64,000 bases of DNA, taken from positions 85,062,564 through 85,126,563 of the forward strand of contig CM077166.1 of assembly GCA_039583875.1 (NCBI GenBank), written 5' to 3'. Position numbers and translations under genes: made by a program. Origin of the DNA: Platanthera guangdongensis. Taxonomy: Eukaryota; Streptophyta; Magnoliopsida; Asparagales; Orchidaceae. The notes beneath the pieces are model-generated. The model made no database searches and was not told the origin of the DNA. It saw nothing but the letters and a program-made list of their open reading frames with translations. Positions 11,073 through 22,800 of this stretch are shown piece by piece (position 1 is the stretch's first letter; every line of letters starts with the position of its first letter).

Positions 11073-12720
11073 TGTAACACACCATATCCGTCACATAGTA
11101 TATAACAGTAGGTCCGGCTGGGGCCCGACGCCATATGCCACTGACAGACCGGGTAGTTACTTAATGGAAACCATCCAACCAATGACAACGTCCTACAAAG
11201 AGCATTCTAGCGGAAGAAATTTAAGGTTACAATATTAAGAACCCAGCAATAAGCATGAATGTCCACTACTCAAAACAAATAGGAATTAAGGTACAAGTAC
11301 ACAAGTACTGCCCTTATGGCCTTACAATATTTTGCTCCAATATAAATGTTTTCCAAACATCAGTACGCAGGCCGGACATACATGAGTAAAATAAGTAAAC
11401 AGTCAAATTAGGCCTTCTAGGGCCGCCTCAGCAACTTGGGCTTTAGCCCGCTATTTAGCACTCGACTCCACAGTGCCTGTAAGCAACAATCCACCGCACG
11501 GTGGCAAACAAAGGCAACGGTCAGCTATGCTGACCAAATTATAACGATTCTACCCCCAAACCGGGGCGGCGATGCTCCTTCCCTGCACTTTGTTAGCATA
11601 AATAGCAGTATAGTGTAACAACACATCAACACAGGCATAGGCACGCGCGACCACACACACCGTGCTCTCAGGGCACATTCTCGGTGAACACGGTCCAAGT
11701 CCGCTGACTCACCACCGCCCCCAGGACGACAATATCTCATGAACAACTGGTCTTTCTGGCCACTGCCTAAGACCCTCCATCTATGCCAACGGCGAGTACC
11801 ACATACCTTAGGTCTCTCTAACCGAACCACATAGATCAGGTACGGTTCCGCCTAACCCGTTGCTCAGACCGCAACGTCAATTTAAGTTGTCTGCACGGGT
11901 CAAGCTTCCCCGAGTCCCGTAACTCTTACATATATCACATAACCCAGTTATGTTCAGGTTGGCTCCCAGGCCACAATGTTGGCAGAATCACGCATCTGCC
12001 CAATTTTTCGGGTGCACCTTGGAGTTAATCCCCAAGGCTCCCTGTTGCAATCTACCGCATAAAAAACCAGAAAACCAAACATTCGCGTGGAGTCTTCTCC
12101 GACCATTCATGCAATGCAACATCACCGATCCAGACCAACTTGTCCGAGTAGGCTTCACACATCATGCCTATATCTGTTCTCGATTACGGACTCTACATGT
12201 ACACAATGGGGACTATTCATTTCTACCCGAAGGAACGCCTCAACTGACCGCAAACTCGCGAGAGCGGGCTTCCCTATACAAAAGAAGTAGAGCTTCACAT
12301 GCTCAAGTAGAGAATCGTTACCCTAGCGTTCTTCCTTGGCACCATGGAAATGTACGTGGATGAAAAGCACCGCAATCTCCTTGCCTCTGTAGATCCGAAG
12401 TCGGCTCGCGATTTGGAGCTCCGAAGCTCCGCCGGTTAACGGAACTAGGCTACTTATTCCTCCTTTGCTCTCCCCTCTCTCTATACTTAGAAAGTGAACC
12501 ACTCAAGTGAAATGAGGGTTTCAAAGGCCCAATCCCGGGTATATCCAAGCACGAGCAGCCCCCAGCCATCGTATCCCAAATTAAGGAAACGAACGACCAC
12601 GATTCAGAGTTGAATTGCAAAACCTGAGCCGAATACGTCCTGCGACATTCCCGTGTCCAGGGACTTGTCCCCCATTCGACGTCGAAATCGATCCGTCTCG
12701 AAAAGCACACAGGCACCGGA
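11073..12720 (-). mobile_element. D-family gypsy LTR, minus orientation, truncated
   Basis: Starts TGTAACACACC and matches 29589-31110 (LTR of element D) over more than 1.4 kb. Shared landmarks include the GGGCCCGACGCCATAT block (11120 and 29637) and the CTTCACATGCTCAAGTA block (about 12293 and 30808). It breaks off at 12720, where a plus-oriented LTR begins with TGTAACAGCCC. The remainder of the LTR is missing or displaced. Confidence 0.7.
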
Positions 12721-13940
12721 TGTAACAGCCCAAATTTTAGAATTGGAAAATATTGGGTGAGACGGCCTGGGACACGGGCGTGTCCCAGGGCGTGTCTTGC
12801 TCGGGTTGCATAGCTGGGCGCATGGTCGATGAAATTCGTTCGACGAATTTTCGGGAGGTACACGCCCATGATACGGGCGTGTCAGGGGGCGTGACCAAGG
12901 GCTTGTCCTCCCTTGGTCGACACCAGAATTTTGGTCGACGAACTGCAGTCGACGATCGTCGAGTATGGGATACACGGCCTGTGACACGGGCGTGTCACAG
13001 GGCGTGTCCCGCTGTATCGAGAGGTCGACACTTTTCTCTCGAGTAGGTGGAAAGGTACTCGAGTACTGAGGGGTGGGGTGACACGTGTGTGTCATCCCTA
13101 TGACACAGGCATGTCCTATCTGGGTACTCGAGTAGTTGGTTTTCTCTTGAGTTAGTCCTCTCGAGTAGGTCTCGAGTGTGTTACGTGCCCCGTGTCACGG
13201 GCGTGACTAGGCTGACACGGGCGTGACTTGGGCGTGTCACCTTGTCGTAGATAAGTCTGAATGAGTCGGTTCGTGTATCGTTTAAGGTACACGCCCTGTG
13301 ACACTGGCATGTTACAGGGCGTGTCGAGGCCGAAAGATGATTTTTCAGAGATTTTGTGGCCATTCATTTCCCTATCCTGAATCCAAGGGTTGGGCTCTAT
13401 CCAGGTGCTTATATGGCCGAGAACTGAGAGCTTTCCCCTTTATCTTCATCTTCTTCTTATCCATCTCATTTCAAGAGAGAGAAAGAGAAAGGGAGAGCAA
13501 GGGAAGAAAAGGAGAAAGCAAGCCAGCTACTGGAGGAGCTACGGAGTGTGGATTGAAGATCTGAGAACGGATTCGTGAAGGCAAAGATGAGGAGGTGACT
13601 TCCATCTGTCTAGTTCATGGCGCCGAAGCGATCTTGAAGGGTAACGATCTCCTTCTCGGACATCGAAGCCCTCTCTTTATGCATGTGCGTGGAATCCACC
13701 ACCATGAGGTGGATTTTGGAAGTGATTCCTTGGTTGAGTCTGCATCTAGAGGCGGAAGTGTGGAGTACGATATAGGCATGCTGTGTGAAGCCCATCTAGA
13801 TGGGTAGTCTGGATTGGTGATGATCATGGGTACACCAGAGAAGACTCCGTGGATTTGATGCTGTGAAAGGTTTATGCTTTGATTGAATGGTTGTGTATGG
13901 ATGAATGAATATTGGTTATGGATGTATGGAGATTATAACG
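12721..13940 (+). mobile_element. Gypsy-type LTR fragment F', plus orientation
   Basis: Begins TGTAACAGCCCAAATTTTAG, an LTR-type start. It carries GACACGGGCGTGTC palindromes at 12771-12790 (flanks CCTGG/CCAGG) and 12979-13003, then a TATA-like CTTATATGG near 13410, a GA-rich tract, and the region matching LTR F. It loses similarity near 13940, so its 3' end is absent. It interrupts the minus-oriented LTR to its left. The right border is approximate. Confidence 0.6.
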
Positions 13941-14269
13941 GCTAGAAATCAGACAAAAGTTTTAAGGTAAAAAGATTTTGAAAGACATAAAAAAACAAAA
14001 TAAGAACAAACATTAAAAATCACATCGAGTAGGGCGTATAAATGGATTCCAAGCTATGCAAAGAGAGAAAAAACTAACACATTTTATTAATGGAAAAGTG
14101 ATTACAAGAAGGCTAAAAACAAACACTAAGAGAGGGGGGAAGAAAATCCCTTACATAGCATAAGAAAGCATTTCGACATCACGTACCCTAAGCAAAGTGG
14201 CCCAAAAAAGTGGAACAGGAACTCAAGCAGAACACTGGAATTTATAGAAAAACATTTCATGGAACACGC

Positions 14270-14895
14270 CCTCGGACACGGGCGTGTACGGTGGAGTATC
14301 AGCACTATTCATCGATTCGATCGGGCGAATTGACGGCAAAGTTGACTTCGGGCTGGACATGTGTGGGTATCATGACAGTCACACGCCAGATCACGAGCGT
14401 GACTCTGGGCGTGTCGGGGAGGTAGGATTGGGTGCGGGACGCGTCGAAATTCGTGGGTGGAGTCTTGTCGGCCAGTTGGAGAAGTACACGTGGTGGTCAC
14501 GCCCATATCTCTGACTATACGGGGCGTGACGGGTTGGACTCAACGAATGTTGAGAGCATTGTGTCGAGTCTGGATGACACGGGCATGTCGGGTTGGCTGA
14601 CACGGGCGTGTCCGGTTGAGTCGACATTCGTCGAGCAGAGAACGTCGAGCGCATTTTCGACGAGTCAGGTGGAGGAGTCATGCCCCAGGTCACGGGCATA
14701 ACTTTGGGCGTGTCGGGTTGGTCGACGATCGTCGAGCTGAAAACGACGAGCGCGCTTGACACAGGTTGGGGTCACGGGCCGTGTCAAATGACACGGGCGT
14801 GACATTGGGCGTGTCCATCAATTTCTTCAGAATTTTGTTGATTTCACGGGTTTTGAACTGCCACGCACTTATCACGGGCGTGACCAATATGACAC
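14270..14895. repeat. GACACGGGCGTGTC palindrome array in the AT-rich remnant
   Basis: Multiple copies of GACACGGGCGTGTC or CACGGGCGTGAC/CACGAGCGTGAC variants, interspersed with GTCGAC/TCGTCGA motifs. This repeats the motif pair seen in LTRs E, F and H within a sequence that otherwise looks unrelated. Confidence 0.75.
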
Positions 14896-17631
14896 GGGCG
14901 TGATCTTGCCAATTTTTGCACTTTTTCCTGAACATTTTAGGAAACAAAAATAAAGCTATGTTAGAATAAAATTTACAAAATAGGAGCAATTTTATTAAAA
15001 GAACATAAGTAAAAAATGACAAAAATAAAGTAAAACAACTTATTTAATGTACATATTAGGCATATTTACAATTCATCAAATACCACCATACTTAAGCTTT
15101 TGCTATTCCAGAGCAAAAGTTGGAGATGAACTTATATGGAATTAAAGAAATCCTAAGTTTAGCTACCGCTTGACTTAATTAAAAGTAAGATCAAAATAAA
15201 TATTCGGGGTACTAGAGTTAAATCCAAATTTATGAAATGTTATAAATAGAAAAAGAGTTTCAAAAAGACTTCTTAGATAAAACAAATAGAAAGCAAAAAT
15301 TTATTTTTGTTAGTTTAACAAAGATGGATTGAAATTATATAAAAAACTTTAGCTTAAAAAAATTAAAAGAAATAATGCAATTTATATATTATGCTCTCAA
15401 AAAATTTTAAATTAATTTTATAATCATTGAAATAGGATAAGTGGTTTGGTGGTTTATGAAGAGGGCTTGGATTTAGAGGCGAGGTAATTTTTTTCTCGAA
15501 CCTCTATTTTTTTTTCTTTTTGAATAATTAGGAAAATGAAATCTTATTTTCCTAACATAATTTTTTTTCTTTCTTCATAATTAAAATTAACCCAATGTAT
15601 ATGTATAGGAGTAATGAATTTTATCCTCATACTCCGTAACATATAATTTTTTAAAATATTTGGTGCCTATGTTTGCGGAATGAAATCTTATTCCCATTGA
15701 CATAAGATCTTTTAAGGGGTGAAATAGGGGTAATCATGCCTAAGTAAGACGTGAAAAAAAAGAGTTGGGGTTTATTTTTTTCAAAAAGAAAACTAGATTT
15801 TAATAAAAACGTTTTGAAAGCAACCTTTTTTAAAATGAACGTTCCTATATTTCTAAAAGCATGAAGTAGAAATAATTGAAATCCATAATTGTTATTTTCT
15901 AACATAAAAGATGAGCTTCTATTTATAAAAATTAGAAGTGGTGGTGAAAAACAAGTTCCCTATTATAAGAAAAAGACATAAAAAATTCTTTAAATTTTAA
16001 CCCCAAAAACTTAAATCTATCGAACTTTAATTAATAAACGAATAATAAACAAATAATAAGTAAAATTTGCATATAAATTAACTTGAAACTAGATTTTTTG
16101 AAAGCAAAAAAGTATTAAGATGTGGTATATTTGATTTTATTTTGTTACATAATTTCTAAATTTTTTGGATTTTTTATAGTTTTTATCATTTTTTGTATTT
16201 TTTATGATTATTATCTTTTTTTAAAAAAATTTCTTTATCATCTTTTTACGATTTTTTTTATTTTTATTTTTTCACGGGTTTTTGGATTTTCAAATTTCTT
16301 TTGATTTTCTAGTTTTTTTATAAAATTATTTACAAGATAGCGGAGAGAAAGAAGTGTTATTTATAAAGAAGAGAGAGGGAAAGAGAAAAAGTTTTACAAA
16401 AAAATGTACAAAGTAAAAACTCGATGGCCCGCGAATAGACTCTTATTTAGGTGGTGGGTTCGATGAGTTGAACGCCACGGGCTTGCTAAAAAGCGAGCTT
16501 TTACAGATAAGAAGATGGGGGGGGGGGGGGGGTAAGAGAAAGATTATTATTTTTTTACAAAAATTATTTACAAAGTAAATTCAATTTTTTTTTTGAATTT
16601 TTGTTTTATAAGTTTTTTTGTGATTTTTTTTGTTTTATGATTTTTTTTGAGTTTTTTTTATTACATAAAAAAGGAAATTTTTTTTTAGTTTTTAAGTTTT
16701 GCTATTTTTTATTATTTTTTATGAGTACAGAATAAAAAAAATGCAGAATAGGAAAACACCCCCATACTTAAACCCAACATTATCCACAATGTTGCAATCT
16801 AAGTATGCGGAATGAATAATATACAGAATTATATGTACAAAATGAAAAGAGAGGGTAGAAGCTTCCCTAAGATGAGATCTAGGTGGCCCGGGTTGAAACC
16901 CTGCATTATTAATAAAAAAGGAAAAAATAGCAAAACTATAACAGCAAAAAAAAGATAAATTCGGCCAAAAGGTTGTGGGCGGTAGGGGGGAAAGTGTGTG
17001 TGTTACTCGATTAGCTAACGCCTTAGCTATATGTGTGTGATAGAAATGCGCTCCCCTAGTGCGCACTAGAGTGAAGTGCGCCGAAGTAAAATAAAACAAA
17101 ATAAATAAATAAAAAATTAGTTAAAATAAGTTAAACAAAATATATTCAAATTTTTAGATATTATTTTTTTTGTGTGTTTTAAAGTTGGTTTTTTATTTTT
17201 TAGTTGATTTTTAGGTTGGTTTTGTAGTGTTTATCGGTTTTTTAGGTTTTTTTAGGTTTTTTTTATGTTTTTGATTTTATAGTTTTTATATTTTTGGTTG
17301 GTTTTTTTAAAAAAGTTTTAATGTTTTTTTTAGAGTTTTTAGATTTTTTTGGTTTTTTTGTTAGTTTTTAGGTTTTTATAAGTTTTATTGTTTTTTTTAT
17401 TTGATTTTATATCAAAAAATAAACTGAGATTTTTTTTTGGGTTTTTTAGTTTTTAGATTTTTTTAGTTTTTACTTATAGTTTTTTTTGTTTTTGTTAGTT
17501 TTTTTTATTCGTAAATCACGTCATTTTATTTATGTGTTTTTATAGATAATAATATAAATTTTTTTAGTTTTTCTTAGTTTTTGTTATTATTTTTTTGCAA
17601 TAGTTTATTATTATTATTATGTTGGCCAAAT

Positions 17632-17747
<116 letters not shown>

Positions 17748-17791
17748 AAATAATAGATCTCCAGAGTCCAAAATAATGACACGAAAAATTC

Positions 17792-17857
17792 CGCGGCAAC
17801 GACGCCAAAAACTTGATTGAAATATTGTGAATCAAGTCCCCGGCAACGGCGTCAAAC
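17792..17857 (-). other. Primer-binding region, Tat/Ogre type, duplicated
   Basis: On the minus strand GACGCCGTTGCCGGGGAC and TTTTTGGCGTCGTTGCCG occur about 45 bp apart. Both resemble the conserved region following the 5' LTR in Tat/Ogre-type gypsy elements. A minus orientation places the 5' LTR to the right. Confidence 0.5.
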
Positions 17858-18867
17858 ACTTGATTGATTATTTTTGCATCGGGTCCGAAAACTTGATGCG
17901 GTTAAAACTCCAAAAATTGGTGAGAATTCCCGCGGCACCCCGAGCGGTTTAATTTAAGAAAAACAGATTTCGTTTTATTTAGAAAACGGGGCGCGCAGAT
18001 TTATTATTTGGATATAAAAAGATGTTATCGAGTTTTAATGAAAGGAGGCAAGTGCACCTATCGTGTGTAGTACATGATATTTCCGTGTGGAATATCGAGG
18101 TCGTATTGTTCTTGGAGTCGGTTCAATTATTTCTACTCTTCCCTAGAGGGGACTATTATTTTACCGATAATTAACTTGTCGTGTTAATATTTATATATTA
18201 TAAAAAAGGCAATAAAAATAAAAGCAAGTAAAAAAGGGTTGAGCCGATAAAGAGCTTAGCTCGATGACACCGAATAAAATTTGAACTAAAATAAACTTTT
18301 AATTAACAGAGATCCTAATTTTCAAATCAATTAAGGCGGAGACTTGGCCGTGGAGGTTCCACTAGAATGAGCTCACCTAGCTATAGGGCTATCGCTCACC
18401 TGAACGCTAAGACTATTCGACCGGGTTCTCGTCCGACGAAAGATTCCTCTTAACGCCCGCATTACGCTAAGAATCCCGCTATTGGGTGGGGAACCCAATC
18501 TGGTAGAGTTGGCACGCATCCTCTCTTGAGGGTTAGTGCAGAACTCTCTTCACAAAGGGGCGATCGGTCCATATGCACGGCCTCTCAGCTAGCTAGCGTA
18601 TGGACTACGAAAATACGGACCACACATCGATTATGTGGTGCTACGCGTCATAAACCCTAGGCAAACCTTAAGTAATTTAAAGTAATTAGAAAATAAGGAC
18701 CATTAATTATTTAAAGATATTTTATTTGTCTCAATGCTCTTCGATACTGAGGGCTAAGAACGGTTAGCCACTCATCGGAATGGGGATGGCAGATAGTGAA
18801 AGCAATACAGAAAGCAGGAAATGGAAAGCAGGAAATGAAAGCAGTAAAATAAAGCAGTAAGAAAGCA

Positions 18868-20565
18868 TGAAAGTGAGGGTTAGGTCTACAATACTCTAGG
18901 GGGGGTGAATAGAGTATATTTTAAAATTTATTAGGTCCCACTAAGGCTGCTGTTACAGCTTTTGCTGTAAGCTGAAAATGTGCAGTAAGTAACAAACTGG
19001 AAAATAGAAACTAATAAACCTAATCACAGCCACACAGCAAGAACAAAAGAAAAAGATAGGCAACCAGACGACACAAGAAGTTTATAGTGGTTCCCCAAAT
19101 CTGGGTAGTCCACTCTTCTACCACCCTTGGTAGGAATCCACTCAGGTTTTTGATAAGGTGCCTGACACCAATGGGTTTTGATCAGGTCCCCAAAAACCAT
19201 CTCAAGTCTTTTATTTAGAAGACTTGTAACCAGGAATCACTTTTGAAGGGAGATGACAACCTTTATACAGGAGGGGTAAGAGAGTGATTATGTCTTCTCT
19301 TTCTCAATAAACTAAGAAGACTTGTGGATTCAATGATGTTATCAAACAGCTCCCCCTGAAATGGAGAATAGTTCAGGTTTGCAGGAAGCTTTGCTGCAGG
19401 GTGATAGGTCTTCAATCAGAATCCTTGACAATCAGTGATGCAGGAGCTTCTTGACTGATTTGAAATCTATTGTCCTTGGAAGTCCTGGAGAGAATATTGA
19501 AGAAGAAGACTCTTGATATATTTTGATTGTTCTTCTTCCTCTGAATGAAGATCACTGCCTGTCACTGTAAGCTTCAATATGATTTCTATGTAAAGCTTTT
19601 CTACTGCTGTATGAAATCTTGCAGTTAGTCTATATGTGCCTATTTTTCTGACTGTTAGACAGAGTATCGATCACTAATCACTTGATCCTTGGTGTCTTTT
19701 TCTTTTATCACCTTTCAAAAATTTGAATCCTCTGTAATTAATGCTGACGGCCTAAGAATAATCGACAGTAATGTAATTCCCCAATTGTCTTGTGGAAAAT
19801 CAGCAAGTAATATTCCTAAGGAAGACTGTAATTAATGCTCCCTCTAATGGATACATTCAGAGAATGTTGAGCATTAAATACTCAGGAATTTTCGCATTAG
19901 AATGGGGACAGAAGGCCGGAAAAGGTTAAGTCTGGAGTCGTCAAATAGTTGGCAGAATTCGTCGAACTGAGTTACCAATTCATCGAGCGGAGATATTGAA
20001 TTCATCGACCATATGACTTTTGTTCGTCAAGCTGAGTTCTAAGTTCGTCGAGCTGATATCAGAACTTGCATGCTTTAGAACCTTTGCCTTTTCTGTCTAA
20101 AGTTCATCGAGCTGATAATTGCATTCGTCGACTGGAGTTCAGCAACCATTCTGGACTTAGTCGAGTATTTTGTGTTGACTGATATTCTGTTTGTAGACAT
20201 GAATCTTCTGGTTTTAGAATTCGTCGAGTAGAGTACTGAGTTCGTCGCCCTGAGAAGTTGACTTCGTCGACCTGAGAAGTCGTGTACTTGAGGTCCAAGT
20301 TCGTCGAGTTCAGAATCTTGTTCGTCGATCAAAGTCTGAAGTTGGACTTAGAAAAATCTGGAGTCATCCTGACTTTAGTTTGTTGTAGTATCCCAGTTTT
20401 CGTCGACCAGAGAATGAAGATCGTCGAGCTCAGCTCCGAGAAATATCTCAAGATCGTCGAGCTAAGAACGTTTTTCATCGACCTGAGTTCGACGAACGTC
20501 GAACTCATTTTTACTTAGTCTTGAAATCTTCTAAGTCTTGAGTCCCTGATCGTCCTGAAATTGAA
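18868..20565 (-). mobile_element. B-family copia LTR, truncated
   Basis: Starts TGAAAGTGAGGGTTAGG and follows the LTR of element B (60131-62048) through the ACTCTAGGGGGGGTGAATAGAGTAT block, the TTATAGTGGTTCCCCAAAT block and a TTCGTCGA-rich array (19935-20515). Similarity stops near 20560, about 90 bp short of the expected LTR terminus. An accessory ORF in the opposite orientation is joined there. No PBS lies at the left edge, so this is the outer end of a minus-strand 3' LTR. Confidence 0.75.
19935..20515. repeat. TTCGTCGA / TCGACGAA motif array (B-like LTR)
   Basis: More than fifteen copies of TTCGTCGA or close variants followed by GCTGAG, CCTGAG or similar, ending with a TTCGACGAACGTCGAA palindrome near 20489-20504. 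The same array occupies the corresponding part of both B LTRs. Confidence 0.85.
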
Positions 20566-21829
20566 ACAGAGGAGTCGGATATGATGCTAAGCCTCATGGA
20601 TTATACTGGAGAAAACCCTAACAAAATGTTGAAGAAACACTTGTCTGCGCCCTATAAGTTTCTAGCAGACTTGGTTGGCAAAGTGTTACTTGGAAAACAC
20701 ACTGCACACGACTATATCACCAAACACCAATTTCTGGTGATGTGTGCAATCATCAACAAGAAGCCAATCAACTGGGCCCAACTTCTGTTTGATTTGATAA
20801 AGAAGAAGAACTCTAAGAAGGAAGTATGTTTTGGAAGAGTTCTAGGAATCTTCCTACAGGAAAAGGCTGCTGAATCCCTGGTCTCCCAGACCATATTCAT
20901 AAATGCCAGTAAAAGGCTAACCTGTGCCTTATTTGGCAGATGGGAGAGGACCATCACTAAGCCCTCTCAGGCTTCCACCTCTTCCATCAAAGCTTCTGAA
21001 GGCACAAGGGCAATCAAAGCCACTCCCCACCCTGCTGAAGAGAACATTCCTTCCACATCTTCTCTTCCAGCCCCTCTTCCACCAACAATAAAAACCCCAG
21101 TCACCCCCTCTTTACCAATCCACATCACTGACATTCCTTCTTCCTCCCTTCAGGAAAATCAACCACCCACACCTCCTGAATCCCCTCATGACACATACAT
21201 TTCTACACCATCACAGTCTCCACTTCCCCCACATCTCTCTTCTAAACCATCTTACATGCTACCATCAGATACCATGATGCAAGATGCCACCCCTCCATCC
21301 CCATCAACATCTAACCTTCACATACCTGCTATTCCACACTCTGTTCCCTCAATAGTTGCCACCCCCTCCACACCAACTGCAACACCATCTACAACTTTCT
21401 CATTGGACCCCACTACCATTTTATCTATCATCACCATCATCACCCTCCTTCTTAAATCTCTTATAGCAGAGGCCATTACACCTCTTGCAACTACCATTAC
21501 CTCTTTATCTGCTCAAATATCTGCCCTCACAATAGTTTCTGCACCAACCTCTACAGTCATTTTATCCCCTCCAGAAGCTATCTCAGCACCAATCTTGGTA
21601 ATGGATGACTCCCCTATGCCAGATCTAGATGAGTTGATCTTGGCTGACATTGAAGAAGAAAATAAGGCAGCAGCTAAAAGCTCTGTCCGAGTTACTTCTG
21701 ATTCTTGTATAGTCTCCTCTTCAACTCCTGTTGAATCTCCAGCCTTTGAAACCTCTGCTCCTGCTATAGAAAAGACTGTTACTTATGATAAAGCCTTGAA
21801 AGCATTGGATGCTCTATATGATAATCCAC
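20566..21829 (+). pseudogene. Fragment of copia accessory ORF (inverted relative to its LTR)
   Basis: An open 420-codon frame whose protein aligns along its length with the accessory ORF of element B. Shared landmarks are a KVL-G-H-AHDYIT block near residue 40, NSKKEVCFGR near residue 79, RWERTITKPS near residue 120, a long Pro/Ser/Thr-rich linker, and the C-terminal DKALKALDALYD. It lacks the N-terminal part of the family (B has about 130 more residues) and the basic C-terminal region; the last residues after DALYDN are read from unrelated sequence. It is on the plus strand between minus-strand LTR and gag pieces, so it was inverted or joined by rearrangement. It carries no internal stop. 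Function is unknown; the N-terminal block resembles domains annotated as putative plant transposon proteins. Confidence 0.75.
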
Positions 21830-22710
21830 TGTTTCTTCTTTAGAAACTTCTGAAAATGTCTGGTGAAAGCTGCAAAGTCTTCATCACTCTCACTGCTTTC
21901 AAAATTCTTGCTTTCTGACTCATCTGTCTCAGCCTCAGCAACTTTTTGAGGTGGAGATGGAGACTTACTTTTATATTTCCTAGTGGCTTCTGTCTTGAAA
22001 GCCACAGCTCTTTCTTTGTGCTTAACTCTGGTAGTCTTCTCTTCCTCCTTCCTAACCATTAGCTGCATTTCATAAGATAACAGCTTTCCAAACAATGTTG
22101 GAGGAGGAGTGTCTGCTAATTTGGCCATTTCACTAAAGGCACATATCTTGGTGTCCCAGTCCTTTGTCAAGGATCTCAAGAACTTATAATTCAATTAATA
22201 ATTGCTGAACTCTCTTCCATAAGACATCAACTCATTGACTATCCTATAGAATTTCTTGTAACACTCAGTTATGCTGTCAGACCAACCTTGTCTGAAGCTT
22301 TAATATTCTTGATTCAATAAAGACTTCATGTCTTGTCTTATCTCTTCTGATCCTTCCATATAGACTATCAGTGTGTCCCACATTTCTTTTGATGTTTTAC
22401 AATAAATCAAATTCTGAAATGTTGCATCATCTATTGCACTTACTATAATATTCTGGGCCCTCTTGTCCATAGTGGCCAGAATAATATCATCTTTAGTCAT
22501 CTTTGAATAGTCCTTAGGAGTTCTCTGATTTGCATCCAGGACAGATACTTTCATTGGCACATATGGCCCTTCTTTGACTGTGATATAGATTCTAGGGTCA
22601 GAGGCTTCCATAAAAAGTCTAACCCTTTCTTTCCAAATGCGAAAAATTTCCTTTCTACAGATTGGAAACTTCATGGATCCTAGCTCTTTGTGATTCTCTA
22701 TTGAACCCAT
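21830..22710 (-). pseudogene. Copia gag, element J (truncated, broken)
   Basis: The minus-strand frame from ATG at 22710 encodes a SIRE-type Gag N-terminus: an IW-x5-RLFMEA-P pattern, a KEGPYVPM block, and a TSKEMWDTL motif. It is interrupted near 22300, then resumes in a second frame (22194 onward) with a YEMQLM region and an acidic ESESKNFESSESDEDF stretch preceding where a zinc knuckle would be. It is cut off near 21830 by the inverted accessory-ORF fragment. The start codon lies about 75 bp from the primer-binding site of the adjoining LTR. PR, IN, RT and RH are absent here. The closest relative in the window is the gag of element C. Confidence 0.75.
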
Positions 22711-22783
22711 TTTCTTGATTCTTGATTATGCTGATTCTGCCTACAGGATCTTTACTCAGACTGTTATGTCTTTTTTGAGTAAC

Positions 22784-22800
22784 CTCGCTTTGATACCACT
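22784..22800 (-). other. Primer-binding site of element J
   Basis: On the minus strand AGTGGTATCAAAGCGAG directly follows the LTR end CTTTCA. It matches the iMet-tRNA type TGGTATCAGAGC with a G-to-A change. It fixes the right-hand sequence as a minus-strand 5' LTR. Confidence 0.85.

Noticed and set aside
10609..11094. Cys/Ser/Leu-rich 161-residue minus-strand frame
   Set aside because: It is a translation of the CTGCTGCAGCAG array.
20581..21843. Intact host gene of 420 residues
   Set aside because: It aligns with the accessory ORF of element B, lacks the N-terminal part of that family, and sits between LTR and gag fragments.
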